A DNA stretch of 64,000 nucleotides from positions 1 through 64,000 of the forward strand of contig NZ_WTTB01000007.1 in NCBI RefSeq assembly GCF_009828835.1, written 5' to 3'. Every line of letters starts with the position of its first letter. Position 1 is the stretch's first letter. Of the stretch, positions 28,142 through 37,622 are shown one piece after another. The notes below the pieces were generated by a model. The model was given only the letters and a program-made list of their open reading frames with translations, was not told where the DNA came from and did no database searches. Position numbers and translations under genes: made by a program. This DNA comes from Erysipelothrix urinaevulpis (lineage in GTDB: Bacteria > Bacillota_I > Bacilli_A > Erysipelotrichales > Erysipelotrichaceae).

Positions 28142-28169
28142 AAAATAGTCTCCATACGAGACTATTTTT
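28141..28169. terminator. Bidirectional terminator between yaaA and the peroxiredoxin gene
   Basis: Twelve-base arms AAAAATAGTCTC and GAGACTATTTTT around a 5-base loop, serving the convergent yaaA (plus) and peroxiredoxin (minus) genes. The peroxiredoxin stop codon lies inside the stem. Confidence 0.88.
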
Positions 28170-28623
28170 CTTTTAGATATTCTACAATTTCTCCAGCATT
28201 GTGTTTGGCTTTTGCTTTTTCATAGATCTTTTCAATGTTTCCGTGCTCATCAATGATGTAAGTCGCTCTTTGAACACCCATTGCTGTTTTACCAAACATC
28301 GTTTTTTCTTTCCAAACACCATAAGCTTGAATCACTTCCATCGTTTCATCAGATAAAATATCAAAGCTTAATGCTTGTTTCTCTGCAAATCGTTGATGTG
28401 ATTGAACGCTGTCCTTACTAATTCCTAAAACAACTGCCCCAAGTTCTTTGATTTCTTGATTATAATCTCTAAAAGAACATGCTTGACTTGTGCATCCAGG
28501 TGTATTGTCCTTAGGATAAAAATAGAGTACAACTTTTTTACCTAAATAATCAGTTAAGCTACGATCCTCACCATCTTGGTTTTTTAAAGTAAAGTTTGGT
28601 GCTTTTTGGCCAATTTTTAACAT
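28162..28623 (-). CDS. bcp: Peroxiredoxin, BCP/PrxQ type
   Basis: 153 residues from the ATG at 28623 (AAGGAG 8 bases upstream). The peroxidatic Cys is in NTPGCTSQACSFRD, with a second Cys five residues on, the PrxQ/BCP arrangement. FYPKDNTPG and the downstream Arg in GVQRATYIID complete the active site. It reduces hydrogen peroxide and organic hydroperoxides using thioredoxin. Monocistronic. Confidence 0.95.
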   Translation of the reverse strand: MLKIGQKAPNFTLKNQDGEDRSLTDYLGKKVVLYFYPKDNTPGCTSQACSFRDYNQEIKELGAVVLGISKDSVQSHQRFAEKQALSFDILSDETMEVIQAYGVWKEKTMFGKTAMGVQRATYIIDEHGNIEKIYEKAKAKHNAGEIVEYLKEK

Positions 28624-28653
28624 AACTATCACTCCTTGTCTTCATCCTATCAC

Positions 28654-28679
28654 AAAAAAACAGCCGAAGCTGTTTTTTT
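28654..28679. terminator. Terminator after the dehydrogenase gene
   Basis: Arms AAAAAAACAGC and GCTGTTTTTTT around a CGAA loop. It lies directly after the dehydrogenase stop codon (28678) on the minus strand. Confidence 0.9.
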
Positions 28680-29709
28680 AATCTAAATAAGTATGGATTG
28701 GATAGGTTAAATATTCAGGAGCACTTAATTTATCAACAGTTGTATACCCAGGTTCTGCTTTAATGATACTTGGGATTCTATTGACAACCGTAGCACATGT
28801 ATGAGCCACTGTGTCGGGTTTATTGACTGAAAATTTAACATCAGGATCACCAATAAACTCCCAATCACACATGTCACCTTCACCTTCATCATATACTTTT
28901 CCAATACACTGAACTTCTAGTTTAATCCCTTGGTTCGTGTGGATTGTTGTGACAGCACTCATCCCAATCGCATCGCCTTTTGGAATCGTTTTACCTAGCG
29001 TTTCAGAGTATATGTCATGTTCTAATACAATTGGTACTGATTTTTGACTGATTGAATTAATACTCCAATTCATCCGAGCACAAATAGCCTCACCTGCATT
29101 CCACATATATGATGGGAAACTTTCTGCAGAGCCAATTTCTTTGTCAAACTTCTCTAAATCAAATCCAGTACCATGTGCTTGTGCCAAAGCTATACCGTAA
29201 TGATCAACATTGTAGCTTACGGCTCCTTTAATTGTTTTCAAACTATTCACACCACCTGCAACGGTACAAGGCATATGTATCCAGTATATATCTTGCATCC
29301 CACTCCCTGTAATTGTAATGTTATTATCTTTAGCTAATCGATCAAGATAATTTGTGATTTCAGGACTTGTATTCCATGGATATATTCCTTCCTCAGCCGT
29401 TGTAACAACATTCACGCCATGTCGAGCACACGTTTCAAAAAACTTTATGTTGTCTTCCATGTAACTAGATATCGTTACAATTGCGATATCTGCATCACAA
29501 GCATTAAAAACTTCATCGGCATCTTTCTTAATGGTTACGCCAGTTTTAAAACCTAAATTAGCAAACTCACCAACATCAACGCCTTGCAAGCTATCATTAT
29601 TATCAATAGCTCCAACAAGTTCAGCACCTTTCTCATACAAATTCTTAATAATTACCTCAGACATTTTTCCACATCCGTACTGTACTACTTTAATCTTTGT
29701 TCGATTCAT
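28678..29709 (-). CDS. NAD(P)-dependent dehydrogenase, DapB-like (2,4-diaminopentanoate dehydrogenase type)
   Basis: 343 residues. Rossmann fold with [14 protein letters not shown] at the N-terminus and ELVGAIDNN after strand 2, a layout of the dihydrodipicolinate-reductase-like family. Motifs [29 protein letters not shown] and [15 protein letters not shown] resemble 2,4-diaminopentanoate dehydrogenases of ornithine fermentation, but no other gene of that pathway is in view, so the substrate is uncertain. It is transcribed divergently from a MerR regulator through a promoter with a 19-base spacer. Confidence 0.75.
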   Translation of the reverse strand: MNRTKIKVVQYGCGKMSEVIIKNLYEKGAELVGAIDNNDSLQGVDVGEFANLGFKTGVTIKKDADEVFNACDADIAIVTISSYMEDNIKFFETCARHGVNVVTTAEEGIYPWNTSPEITNYLDRLAKDNNITITGSGMQDIYWIHMPCTVAGGVNSLKTIKGAVSYNVDHYGIALAQAHGTGFDLEKFDKEIGSAESFPSYMWNAGEAICARMNWSINSISQKSVPIVLEHDIYSETLGKTIPKGDAIGMSAVTTIHTNQGIKLEVQCIGKVYDEGEGDMCDWEFIGDPDVKFSVNKPDTVAHTCATVVNRIPSIIKAEPGYTTVDKLSAPEYLTYPIHTYLD

Positions 29710-29729
29710 ATCAATTCCTCCTTTTTTCC

Positions 29730-29782
29730 TTGATATTTATTTCACATCTATACTATAATGTCTATAGTTGGTATAGAGTCAA
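29730..29782. promoter_or_regulatory. Divergent promoters with a MerR-type operator
   Basis: Minus strand: -35 TTGACT (29782-29777) and -10 TATAGT (29757-29752), separated by 19 bases, the over-long spacing typical of MerR-activated promoters. Plus strand: TTGATA (29730-29735), an 18-base spacer and TATAAT (29754-29759). A 17-base palindrome, ACTATAATGTCTATAGT (29752-29768), overlaps both. The MerR protein encoded to the right should activate the dehydrogenase and control itself from this site. Confidence 0.8.
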
Positions 29783-29793
29783 GGAGTGAGATG

Positions 29794-30636
29794 ATGAATT
29801 ATTTAAAAATTGGTGAAATGGCAATGCTTAACAACGTATCAATTCAAACTTTACGATATTATGACGATATTAATTTATTGAAACCGGTGTATGTCGATCC
29901 CGAAACCAGGTATCGTTATTACGAATTATCCCAATCTTCTCATTTGGATATGATTCTTTTTCTTCAGTCACTCGATTTTTCTTTAGATGATATCAATCTG
30001 TTACTCTCAAACCCAGAAAAATCAGAATTTATTAATTATGCAATTACCAAAAAACAAGCAAGTTTAAAAAAACATGAACAAGAGATAAAAAAGAAAACTA
30101 AAATGATTACACAATTTAAGCAAGCGTACGATTGCTTTGTAACATATCAAAATTTTAATGGTGTCAGAATTGAGTATTTCCAACAACGAAAAATTCATAC
30201 CTATACCATTGATTCAAATATATACGATATGAATTTGCTTGATTATGAAAAACATTTACGTTCTTTTAAATTAAGCTTGGAAAAGCAAGGTTTAGGAACC
30301 CAATACTTTACGCAAGTTGGTTCAATAATGAAAATGGAAGATTTTGTTAATTCAAACTTTATCTCAAAAGAACTCTTTCTATTTGATCATGATAGTGACA
30401 CCGAACATCTAAAAGTTTTAGAGGAAGGACATTATGCGGTTTGTTATTGCCACCGTTTTGAGAATGAATTGTCAACAATTAAAACACTTCATCGCTATCT
30501 TACTAATCATAATTATGAAGTCATTGGTGACTACATTTGTGAAGTCGTTTATGAATTTCCTTATCTTTCAAAAGAAGAGAGGAATATGTTCATCCGTCTA
30601 CAAGTACCAATTAAGATTAAAAAAAGTGAATATTAG
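29794..30636 (+). CDS. MerR-family regulator with C-terminal effector domain
   Basis: About 281 residues. The N-terminal MerR DNA-binding domain reads LKIGEMAMLNNVSIQTLRYYDDINLL with the wing KPVYVDPETRYRYY; a helical linker follows (about 75-115), then a roughly 150-residue C-terminal half resembling GyrI-like drug-binding domains of BmrR-type activators. AAGGAG precedes two adjacent ATGs (29791 and 29794); spacing favours the second. It is divergent from the dehydrogenase and probably regulates it. Confidence 0.88.
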   Translation: MNYLKIGEMAMLNNVSIQTLRYYDDINLLKPVYVDPETRYRYYELSQSSHLDMILFLQSLDFSLDDINLLLSNPEKSEFINYAITKKQASLKKHEQEIKKKTKMITQFKQAYDCFVTYQNFNGVRIEYFQQRKIHTYTIDSNIYDMNLLDYEKHLRSFKLSLEKQGLGTQYFTQVGSIMKMEDFVNSNFISKELFLFDHDSDTEHLKVLEEGHYAVCYCHRFENELSTIKTLHRYLTNHNYEVIGDYICEVVYEFPYLSKEERNMFIRLQVPIKIKKSEY

Positions 30637-30651
30637 TCATTTTTCGCATAA

Positions 30652-30682
30652 AAAAACTAGAAATTTAAAATTTCTAGTTTTT
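30652..30682. terminator. Bidirectional terminator between merR and rplA
   Basis: Fifteen-base arms (AAAAACTAGAAATTT and its complement) around one central base, with T runs on both strands. It serves the convergent MerR gene and rplKA operon. Confidence 0.88.
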
Positions 30683-30690
30683 ATTTTGTA

Positions 30691-31374
30691 TTAATCAATT
30701 GAGACTTTAATTCCAGGTCCCATTGTTGATGTAAGAACTAAGTTCTTAACAAATGTACCTTTAACTGCAGCTGGACGTGATTTAATAACAACGTCGTTAA
30801 GTGCTTTAAAGTTTTCAACTAACTTGTCATCTTCAAATGATAATTTTCCAATGATTGTGTTTAAGTTACTTTCTTTGTCAACACGGTACTCAATCTTACC
30901 TTTTTTAATTTCTTCAACAGCTTTGGCTACATCCATTGTAACTGTACCTGTTTTAGGGTTTGGCATTAATCCTTTAGGTCCTAGAACGCGTCCTAGTTTT
31001 CCTAATTCACCCATCATGTCTGGTGTTGCTACAATAACGTCAAAGTCGAACCAGCCACCTTGAATTTTTTCAAGATATTCTGCGTTACCAACATAGTCAG
31101 CACCTGCAGCTTTTGCTTCTTCTTCTTTTGCGCCATTCGCAATTACTAAAACTTTTTGGCTACGGCCAGTTCCATGAGGCAACACCATTGCACCACGGAT
31201 TTGTTGATCAGCATGACGTGTATCAACATTTAAGTGATATGAAACTTCAACAGTTTCATCAAATTTTACATAACTTGATTTTTTCAATAATTCGACTGCT
31301 TCAGAAATTGAATAGACTTGTTCGCGATCAACTAATTCAGCAAGGTTTTTTCTGTTTTTTGATAATTTAGCCAT
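30691..31374 (-). CDS. rplA: 50S ribosomal protein L1
   Basis: 227 residues from the ATG at 31374 (MAKLSKNRK), with GGAGG upstream; the frame open further upstream overlaps rplK and is not translated. The conserved [12 protein letters not shown] and [12 protein letters not shown] segments are present. L1 binds 23S rRNA at the L1 stalk and typically represses its own operon mRNA. rplK ends 4 bases upstream. Confidence 0.97.
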   Translation of the reverse strand: MAKLSKNRKNLAELVDREQVYSISEAVELLKKSSYVKFDETVEVSYHLNVDTRHADQQIRGAMVLPHGTGRSQKVLVIANGAKEEEAKAAGADYVGNAEYLEKIQGGWFDFDVIVATPDMMGELGKLGRVLGPKGLMPNPKTGTVTMDVAKAVEEIKKGKIEYRVDKESNLNTIIGKLSFEDDKLVENFKALNDVVIKSRPAAVKGTFVKNLVLTSTMGPGIKVSID

Positions 31375-31378
31375 CGTA

Positions 31379-31801
31379 TTAGTCCTCCATTCCTTCAATA
31401 GCAATACCCATGTTACGAGCTGTACCTGCAACAATTCTCATTGCTGCTTCGATATCATTCGCATTTAAATCAGGCATTTTGTATTCAGCAATTTCACGTA
31501 ATTGATCTGCTGAAATTGTTGCAACTGTTTGTGTATTTGGTGTTGCAGCACCACTCTTAACGCCTGCAGCTTTCTTCAATAAGATTGCAGCTGGTGTTGT
31601 CTTAAGGACAAAATCAAATGATTTGTCATCATAGACTGAAATTTCTACTGGTACAACATCACCTGGACGATCTTTTGTTTGATCGTTAAATGCTGTACAG
31701 AATTGAGGCATATTAATACCTACTCCGGCTAGCGCTGGCCCTGGACGAGCTCCGCCTGCTGGGAATTGTAATTTTACTACTTTAGCAACTTTTTTACTCA
31801 C
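31379..31801 (-). CDS. rplK: 50S ribosomal protein L11
   Basis: 140 residues beginning with GTG at 31801; AAGGAGG lies 8 bases upstream. The segments [16 protein letters not shown] and [14 protein letters not shown] are the L11 hallmarks. It forms the GTPase-associated stalk base. The usual upstream neighbours secE and nusG are not present here; a lipoprotein gene and a promoter precede it instead. Confidence 0.97.
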   Translation of the reverse strand: MSKKVAKVVKLQFPAGGARPGPALAGVGINMPQFCTAFNDQTKDRPGDVVPVEISVYDDKSFDFVLKTTPAAILLKKAAGVKSGAATPNTQTVATISADQLREIAEYKMPDLNANDIEAAMRIVAGTARNMGIAIEGMED

Positions 31802-31828
31802 ACGACATTCCTCCTTTTTTTAGACATT

Positions 31829-31924
31829 GTCTGTGATGTGGTCATGAATGGTTGCACATTCTCCCACACGAACTTGTTTGTATACAAGCCTAATTATTAT
31901 ACATTATCGATAAAATAAATGCAA
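31829..31924 (-). promoter_or_regulatory. rplK-rplA promoter and probable L1-binding leader
   Basis: Minus strand: TTGCAT (31924-31919), a 17-base spacer and TATAAT (31901-31896). The leader then reads TTCGTGTGGGAGAATG and later ACCACATCACAG, sequences that can pair (GTGTGG with CCACAT) into a stem with an internal loop. This resembles the autoregulatory L1 target in L11-L1 leaders of other bacteria; the match is by eye. Confidence 0.6.
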
Positions 31925-32020
31925 GAGTTCGTCGATGATAGTATCACAACGATTTTTATCATACTTTATCTTCCTTCTTAATCTACTAAAACTTATATTT
32001 CTCTTTTTATTCGTATAAAA

Positions 32021-32050
32021 AAGTGATCTATCATTTAAGATAAATCACTT
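32021..32050 (-). terminator. Terminator after the lipoprotein gene
   Basis: Outer arms AAGTGAT and ATCACTT with an inner helix TATC/GATA, followed by TTTT on the minus strand, 11 bases after the stop codon at 32061. Confidence 0.8.
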
Positions 32051-32060
32051 ATACAACACT

Positions 32061-32525
32061 CTATTTAGACTCGCAAGTAAATCCTTCTGATTCTAAGAGC
32101 TCAACACTTTGTTTTAGTGAAACAAACATAGCTTTTGAATTTTCTGTATTGACTTGAAGAATCCCTAATTCAGACAAACGAGGTAAGTCTGCTTTATCTA
32201 AATTAATTTTCATAATGTCATAGGCTGATGTTTCATCAATAATTTCAACACTAGCTTCGACACCTTCAAGTTCATTAATCGCATCTAAGTTTGCTTGAGC
32301 ATTTTCGACTGTTGCATCAAGTTCTTCTTTTGAATTAAATACAAGGACTGATTTTGAGTTGAGTTGTTTGACACTATCACCCTTTGAAACATATTCTTGT
32401 TCTGAGGACTCATAAACTAAGTATGATCCTGAACTTTTACATGTTGTTGTGGTTTCTTTCCCTTTATTTGATCCACATCCTGTTAATAATAAAACTGCTA
32501 CTAAAACAAATAATGATTTTTTCAT
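32061..32525 (-). CDS. Putative lipoprotein, unknown function
   Basis: 154 residues. The lipobox VLLLTGC after a short basic start predicts lipidation at Cys17. The mature part begins with a Lys/Thr-rich linker (GKETTTTC) and then folds as alternating strands and helices (SKSVLVFNSKEELDATVENAQANLDAINEL). Family not recognised. It is surface-exposed and monocistronic. Confidence 0.75.
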   Translation of the reverse strand: MKKSLFVLVAVLLLTGCGSNKGKETTTTCKSSGSYLVYESSEQEYVSKGDSVKQLNSKSVLVFNSKEELDATVENAQANLDAINELEGVEASVEIIDETSAYDIMKINLDKADLPRLSELGILQVNTENSKAMFVSLKQSVELLESEGFTCESK

Positions 32526-32639
32526 GATTTTCTCCTTTTTTTAACATGCGTATTATAGCAAGGTTTCTAGGTTTAAAAATCATGATGATACAATTTAGTA
32601 GATATAGTGTCTAAACGTCACATTATTCACACATCAATT

Positions 32640-33047
32640 TCATATTTTCAGAAATTCATAGGCATTTTCTTGAATTCCTAATACTTCATTTGTCGTTTCT
32701 TCAATGAAAGTAAATTGATTATCAAGAAGCACTTGATTCTTTTCATTTTCTTTCAAAACATCTATTTGTATCTCATCATACTTAGTTTTAACATAATCGA
32801 GTAGTATTTTTGCTGATTCGTTTGAAGCATAGTTCAATGCTGCTAGGTAGTAACCCTCAACGATGATTGCATAGTCCGTAATTGTTCCACCATCTTCAAT
32901 GATATAAACATTTGCATGACCAATAACACTCCCTAAATCTTCACTATAGGACTTAAATAATTCTTCATCGTTGATTTGCTTTTTTAAATCCTCTTTCCAC
33001 AAATTCAAAACTGTCTTTGTTTGTGGAATTGTCATTAAAGTAACCAT
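32640..33047 (-). CDS. Possible GNAT-like acetyltransferase domain protein
   Basis: 135 residues, AAGGAG before the ATG. The C-terminal part, with YYLAALNYASNESAKILLDYVKTKY and LKENEKNQVLLDNQFTFIEET, follows the order seen at the end of GNAT N-acetyltransferases, where a helix is followed by an N-x-x-x-x-x-x-x-x-F stretch. The acetyl-CoA loop (Q/RxxGxG/A) is not visible, so it may be degenerate or bind another ligand. Confidence 0.6.
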   Translation of the reverse strand: MVTLMTIPQTKTVLNLWKEDLKKQINDEELFKSYSEDLGSVIGHANVYIIEDGGTITDYAIIVEGYYLAALNYASNESAKILLDYVKTKYDEIQIDVLKENEKNQVLLDNQFTFIEETTNEVLGIQENAYEFLKI

Positions 33048-33067
33048 TCGTCTCTCCTTTTATTAGA

Positions 33068-33087
33068 AAAGGTCGCAAGCGACCTTT
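33068..33087 (-). terminator. Probable terminator after tkt
   Basis: Arms AAAGGTCGC and GCGACCTTT around two bases, with a modest T tail (TTTTCT) on the minus strand, just after the tkt stop codon at 33092. Confidence 0.7.
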
Positions 33088-33091
33088 GTTG

Positions 33092-35074
33092 TTATTTCAA
33101 TAATTTTTTTGCTTTATTCACAACATTATCAACTGTGAATCCAAATTCTTCAAAGAGGCGATCGCCAGGTGCTGACCCACCAAAATGATCAAGAGTCACT
33201 GTATCGCCATCTAATCCTAAGAGATGTCCCCAACTCATTGAAGACGCTGCTTCAATCGCAATACGTTTTCTCATTGCGATTGGGAGAACGGATTCTTTGT
33301 ATTCACTAGTTTGTTCTTTAAACAACTCCATCGATGGCACACTAACAACTCGTGCTCCTATCCCATCTTTTTCTAATGCTTTTGCAGATTCAATGGCTAA
33401 TGAAACTTCTGATCCACTCGCCATAAGAATTAAGTCCATTGATTTTGGTTCATGAACAATGTAAGCACCTTTTAATGCATCAATTCCTGTATTCTCAAGT
33501 TGTGGTAAATTTTGACGTGTAAGAATTAATGACACAGGTGTTGTTTTTGACGTCATCGCTAGTGCCCAACCATAAGCAGTTTCTTTTGCGTCAGCTGGTC
33601 TAAACGTTACCGTATTTGGAATCGAACGCAACATTGTTAATTGTTCCACAGGCTCATGTGTCGGTCCATCTTCACCAACACCAATACTGTCATGAGTCAA
33701 TACATAGGTTAGTGGCACAGACATTAATGCACTCAATCTTAACATTGGTTTTAAGAAATCTGAGAACACGAAGAATGTTGCTACATATGGTTTCAAACCA
33801 CCATAAAGTGTTAACCCATTACCAATTGCAGCCATCGCATGTTCACGGACACCAAAGTGTAGATTACGTCCACCGTAATTATCTGCACTGAATGATTCTT
33901 CACCATTCATAAATGTCATGTTTGATGACGCTAAGTCTGCTGATCCACCTATCATATTTGGATAATGATCTTTTATTCGATTAATCATTATGCCTGAAAC
34001 ATTACGAGTTGCTTGTGGTTTATCTTCAAATTCTAAATATCCTTCAATATTTAAAATATCTTCAACTGTAATTTCTGAGAAATCATCAGCCCACTGTTTT
34101 GCTAATTCTGGATACTTCAATGAATACTCTGCAAACATCGCTTCCCACTCATCAAAGACTTCAACTTTTTCAGCAACAATTGATGAAAAATGTTCTTTTG
34201 CTTTATCATCAACATAGAATGGTTCCATGCTTGGGTAGTTAAAGTTTTTCTTCATTTCAATAATTGCTTCTTCTCCAATAGGTGCACCGTGTGCTTTTGA
34301 ACTTCCTTCTTTATCAGTACCAAATCCAATTTTTGTACGGACTTCAATAAATGAAGGCTTATCTAAGTTTGATTTCGCCGCAACAATCGCTGCATTAATC
34401 GCCTCAAGATCATTACCATCTTCGACTAAGAATGTTTCAAAACCATACGCTTCATATCGAGCACGAACATTTTCCTTAAAGGCAATATCTGTACTCCCTT
34501 CGATTGTAATGGAGTTTGAATCATATAAGACAATTAATCGCCCCAATTCCAACGTTCCAGCAAGGGATGAAGCTTCACTTGTAATTCCTTCCATCATGTC
34601 GCCATCACCAGCTAAAACAAATGTAAAGTTATCAATAATAGGATAGCCATCTTTATTATATTTTGCTGCCATGTGTTCTTGCGCCATTGCAAGACCAACA
34701 GCCGTTGACAATCCAGCACCTAAAGGTCCTGTCGTTGCTTCAACACCTTCAGTGTGTCCATATTCTGGATGACCAGGTGTTTTAGAACCGAATTGTCTAA
34801 ACTCTTTTAAATCATCTAAACTAACATCGAATGAATGCAAGTGTAAGAGTGAGTATAGTAAAGCTGAAGCATGACCAGCTGAAAGAATAAAACGGTCACG
34901 ATTCATCCACTTCGTTTCATTTGGATTAAAATTTAAATGATTCGACCAAATTGTATATGCAATCGGTGCTGCACCTAAAGGCATTCCAGGATGACCTGAA
35001 TTTGCTTTTTGAACTGCATCAACCGACAATGCTCTAATTGTATTTACTGCTAGATTTTCTATATTTTGACTCAA
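33092..35074 (-). CDS. tkt: Transketolase
   Basis: 660 residues. The thiamine-diphosphate motif GDGDMMEGIT, the HPEYGHTEGVEATTGPLGAG loop and FGVREHAMAAIGNGL identify it. It moves two-carbon units between sugar phosphates in the pentose phosphate pathway. The start is TTG at 35074: AGGAGG lies 8 bases upstream and the protein then begins MSQNIENLAVNTIRAL as the family does. The phosphohexomutase gene ends 28 bases upstream. Confidence 0.97.
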   Translation of the reverse strand: MSQNIENLAVNTIRALSVDAVQKANSGHPGMPLGAAPIAYTIWSNHLNFNPNETKWMNRDRFILSAGHASALLYSLLHLHSFDVSLDDLKEFRQFGSKTPGHPEYGHTEGVEATTGPLGAGLSTAVGLAMAQEHMAAKYNKDGYPIIDNFTFVLAGDGDMMEGITSEASSLAGTLELGRLIVLYDSNSITIEGSTDIAFKENVRARYEAYGFETFLVEDGNDLEAINAAIVAAKSNLDKPSFIEVRTKIGFGTDKEGSSKAHGAPIGEEAIIEMKKNFNYPSMEPFYVDDKAKEHFSSIVAEKVEVFDEWEAMFAEYSLKYPELAKQWADDFSEITVEDILNIEGYLEFEDKPQATRNVSGIMINRIKDHYPNMIGGSADLASSNMTFMNGEESFSADNYGGRNLHFGVREHAMAAIGNGLTLYGGLKPYVATFFVFSDFLKPMLRLSALMSVPLTYVLTHDSIGVGEDGPTHEPVEQLTMLRSIPNTVTFRPADAKETAYGWALAMTSKTTPVSLILTRQNLPQLENTGIDALKGAYIVHEPKSMDLILMASGSEVSLAIESAKALEKDGIGARVVSVPSMELFKEQTSEYKESVLPIAMRKRIAIEAASSMSWGHLLGLDGDTVTLDHFGGSAPGDRLFEEFGFTVDNVVNKAKKLLK

Positions 35075-35102
35075 TTGAACTTCCTCCTAATTCGCTTCAA
35101 GT

Positions 35103-36764
35103 TTAACTTAAGTTCATAATTTTTTCAACATCAGTTTTCATTGCTTCATAACGCTCTACACAATCTTTTTCTGTCGAGCCGACAACACAGTAATAAAACT
35201 TACATTTAGGCTCAGTTCCCGATGGTCTAACCGCTAACCAAGAACCATCTTCCAAATAGTACTTCAGTACATTTGATTTTGGTAAGTCAATGACATCATT
35301 AGACGATGTCCTTTGAACTAAGTAATCATCAAATGATAATACTTTTTGATTTCCAATACTTTCAATTTTATTATGTCTAAAATTATGTAGAATCTGCTTG
35401 ATTTTATCTAGACCTTCTGCACCAGAATAAGCATGACTATCTTGAGTTTCGTAATAATAACCATACTTATCAAACAATTGGTTCAAGACATCAATCAACG
35501 TTAGATTTTCCAATGCATAAGCATTACTTGCTTCAGCGACCATTAAACAAGCCTGAACCGCATCCTTATCTCTAACAAAATCTTTAATTAAGTAACCATA
35601 ACTTTCTTCATAACCAAAAACAAATTCTTTATCGCCCGTTTGATTGTGCCCTTCAATCTTTTCACCAATGTATTTAAAACCCGTTAAAGTTTTCTCAACC
35701 TCAACATTATAGTTTTCAGCAATCTTATCCCCCAAATCTGAGGTTACAACTGTATTAAACATAACAGGATTAGGTGGCATTAAATCTTTTTCAAGCATGG
35801 TCGAGTATAAATACTCCTGCAAGATTGCCCCTCCTTGATTCCCTGTCAAATAATGATAATCTCCTTCATGTTTAACAACAATGCCCATCCGATCCGCATC
35901 TGGGTCAACACTCAAAATTAAATCTGCATCATATTTTTTTGCATATTCAATGGCAAGATCATAACTGTTATGATCTTCAGGGTTTGGTGTCTTTGTCATT
36001 GAAAAATCAGGATCATACGGACTTTGTTCCTCGACAAGAATAACATCATAACCTGATTCCTTAAGTAAGTTATAGACATATGGATATGCCGTTCCATGTT
36101 GAGATGAAAAAATAATTTTAAGTACTTTTTTATTATCTTCATTCAATTGTAATTGACGGACTCTATCTAAATATATTGAATCAATCGAAGCCCCAATATA
36201 TTCAAGATAACTTGCATCCCCATCATTTAGATCAATATCGGTTAAATCTTCGACTTTATCAATTAATTCTATGACTCGAGCTATTTTATGATCAACAAGT
36301 TGACATCCCGTTTCATCATAAACCTTGAAACCATTGTACTCTTTTGGATTATGACTTGCCGTAATGACGATCCCACCAACACAACCCAACTCTCTAACTG
36401 TAAATGATAACTCTGGAGTTGGTCTTGGATTATCAAATATGTATGATTTTATGTTGAATCTTGATAGCATCAATGCACTAATCTCTGCAAACTCTTTCGA
36501 CATATGACGATTGTCATATGCAATCGCAATACTTTTTTCCTCATTTGGGAATTTCTCACTTAAGTACTCACCAAATCCTAGACTTGCCTTCGCTACCGTA
36601 AATAAGTTCATTCTATTTGGCCCAACACCAAGTAACCCTCGCATACCTGCAGTACCAAATTCTAGATTTTTATAAAAAGAATCATGCAATTCTTCTTCAG
36701 TAAGTATTTTCAAACCTTCCTCTATCCAAGGATAAAGCTCAGCTTTTTTAATCCATTTTTCCAT
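35103..36764 (-). CDS. pgcA: Phosphoglucomutase/phosphomannomutase
   Basis: 553 residues, the long alpha-phosphohexomutase type. Catalytic serine in TASHNPKEYNGFKVY, metal site in SVDPDADRMGIVV, sugar loop in FGYEESYGYL and phosphate loop in VRPSGTEPKCKFYY. It interconverts hexose 1- and 6-phosphates, feeding UDP-glucose for glycolipid and wall-polymer synthesis. The glucosyltransferase at 24847 is a plausible user of its product; this is an inference. Confidence 0.93.
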   Translation of the reverse strand: MEKWIKKAELYPWIEEGLKILTEEELHDSFYKNLEFGTAGMRGLLGVGPNRMNLFTVAKASLGFGEYLSEKFPNEEKSIAIAYDNRHMSKEFAEISALMLSRFNIKSYIFDNPRPTPELSFTVRELGCVGGIVITASHNPKEYNGFKVYDETGCQLVDHKIARVIELIDKVEDLTDIDLNDGDASYLEYIGASIDSIYLDRVRQLQLNEDNKKVLKIIFSSQHGTAYPYVYNLLKESGYDVILVEEQSPYDPDFSMTKTPNPEDHNSYDLAIEYAKKYDADLILSVDPDADRMGIVVKHEGDYHYLTGNQGGAILQEYLYSTMLEKDLMPPNPVMFNTVVTSDLGDKIAENYNVEVEKTLTGFKYIGEKIEGHNQTGDKEFVFGYEESYGYLIKDFVRDKDAVQACLMVAEASNAYALENLTLIDVLNQLFDKYGYYYETQDSHAYSGAEGLDKIKQILHNFRHNKIESIGNQKVLSFDDYLVQRTSSNDVIDLPKSNVLKYYLEDGSWLAVRPSGTEPKCKFYYCVVGSTEKDCVERYEAMKTDVEKIMNLS

Positions 36765-36790
36765 CTAACCGTTGCTCCTTCACTATAAAA

Positions 36791-36818
36791 AAAATAGAAG
36801 ACTGACGGCTTCTATTTT
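36791..36818 (-). terminator. Terminator after ptsH
   Basis: Arms AAAATAGAAG and CTTCTATTTT around an 8-base loop, with T residues on the minus strand, 14 bases after the ptsH stop codon. Confidence 0.88.
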
Positions 36819-36832
36819 TAATTGATTCTCAA

Positions 36833-37099
36833 TTATCCAATAACATTTTGTGCTTGAAGAACTTCTTTAATTGTTTCTAAAGCTGCTTCTTCATCATCGC
36901 CATCAGCAGAAATTGTTATTTCTGATTGTGTTGGAATACCAAGTGACATAACACCCATAATTGATTTCATGTTAACTGATTTTCCTTTATAACTGATTTG
37001 GATGTCGCTCTTGAATTTGCTTGCCGCATTAACAGCAACTGTTGCTGGGCGTGCGTGAAGACCTACTGGATCAACGACTGTTACAGTAATTTCTTTCAT
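36833..37099 (-). CDS. ptsH: Phosphocarrier protein HPr
   Basis: 88 residues. His15 is in VGLHARPAT and the regulatory Ser46 in VNMKSIMGVMSLG, so both phosphorylation sites of Gram-positive HPr are kept. It carries phosphate from enzyme I to sugar permeases, and as Ser46-P should act with CcpA in catabolite control. No ptsI follows; the gene stands alone. Confidence 0.97.
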   Translation of the reverse strand: MKEITVTVVDPVGLHARPATVAVNAASKFKSDIQISYKGKSVNMKSIMGVMSLGIPTQSEITISADGDDEEAALETIKEVLQAQNVIG

Positions 37100-37160
37100 A
37101 TACTATACCTCCTACTTTTCTACTTTATATTACACTATATTACAACTTATTACAACACAC

Positions 37161-37622
37161 TCACTTATGATAGGGATGATTTCTCGCAATCATAAAACTT
37201 CGGTAGACTTGTTCAATTAACATTAACCGAACAAGTTGATGGGGAAAGGTTAGATCTGATAGCTTCCAGCGGTAATTCGCACGGTTTTTTATGGTTTGAT
37301 TTACGCCGTGAGACCCACCAATGATAAAGACCAATTGGTGTCCCATATCTAGTTTATCAGAAACAAGTTCTGATAAGTTCTCTGAAGTCAGATTTTTTCC
37401 TTGCAAATCTAAAAGAATGACAAATTCATTCGGTTTTATTTTTTCGAGTATTCTTTGACTTTCGTCCAAGATGACCGCATCAATATTCTTTTCATTTATT
37501 TTGCTATTGGAAAGTTCAACAATTTCAATGGGATGAACGGATGTCATTCTCTTTTTATACTCTACAATTAAATTTTGTAATGATTTCTCTTTGACCTTAC
37601 CAATAGCAATAATTCTTATCAC
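37161..37622 (-). CDS. rlmH: 23S rRNA pseudouridine-1915 N3-methyltransferase RlmH
   Basis: 153 residues. A SPOUT-fold methyltransferase with the SAM knot FIIGGSHGVN and C-terminal LTFPHQLVRLMLIEQVYRSFMI. It methylates the pseudouridine in helix 69 of 23S rRNA. It starts with GTG overlapping the htrA stop codon and lies at the end of walJ-htrA-rlmH, the same order as the yycJ-htrC-rlmH block of Bacillus. Confidence 0.95.
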   Translation of the reverse strand: MIRIIAIGKVKEKSLQNLIVEYKKRMTSVHPIEIVELSNSKINEKNIDAVILDESQRILEKIKPNEFVILLDLQGKNLTSENLSELVSDKLDMGHQLVFIIGGSHGVNQTIKNRANYRWKLSDLTFPHQLVRLMLIEQVYRSFMIARNHPYHK

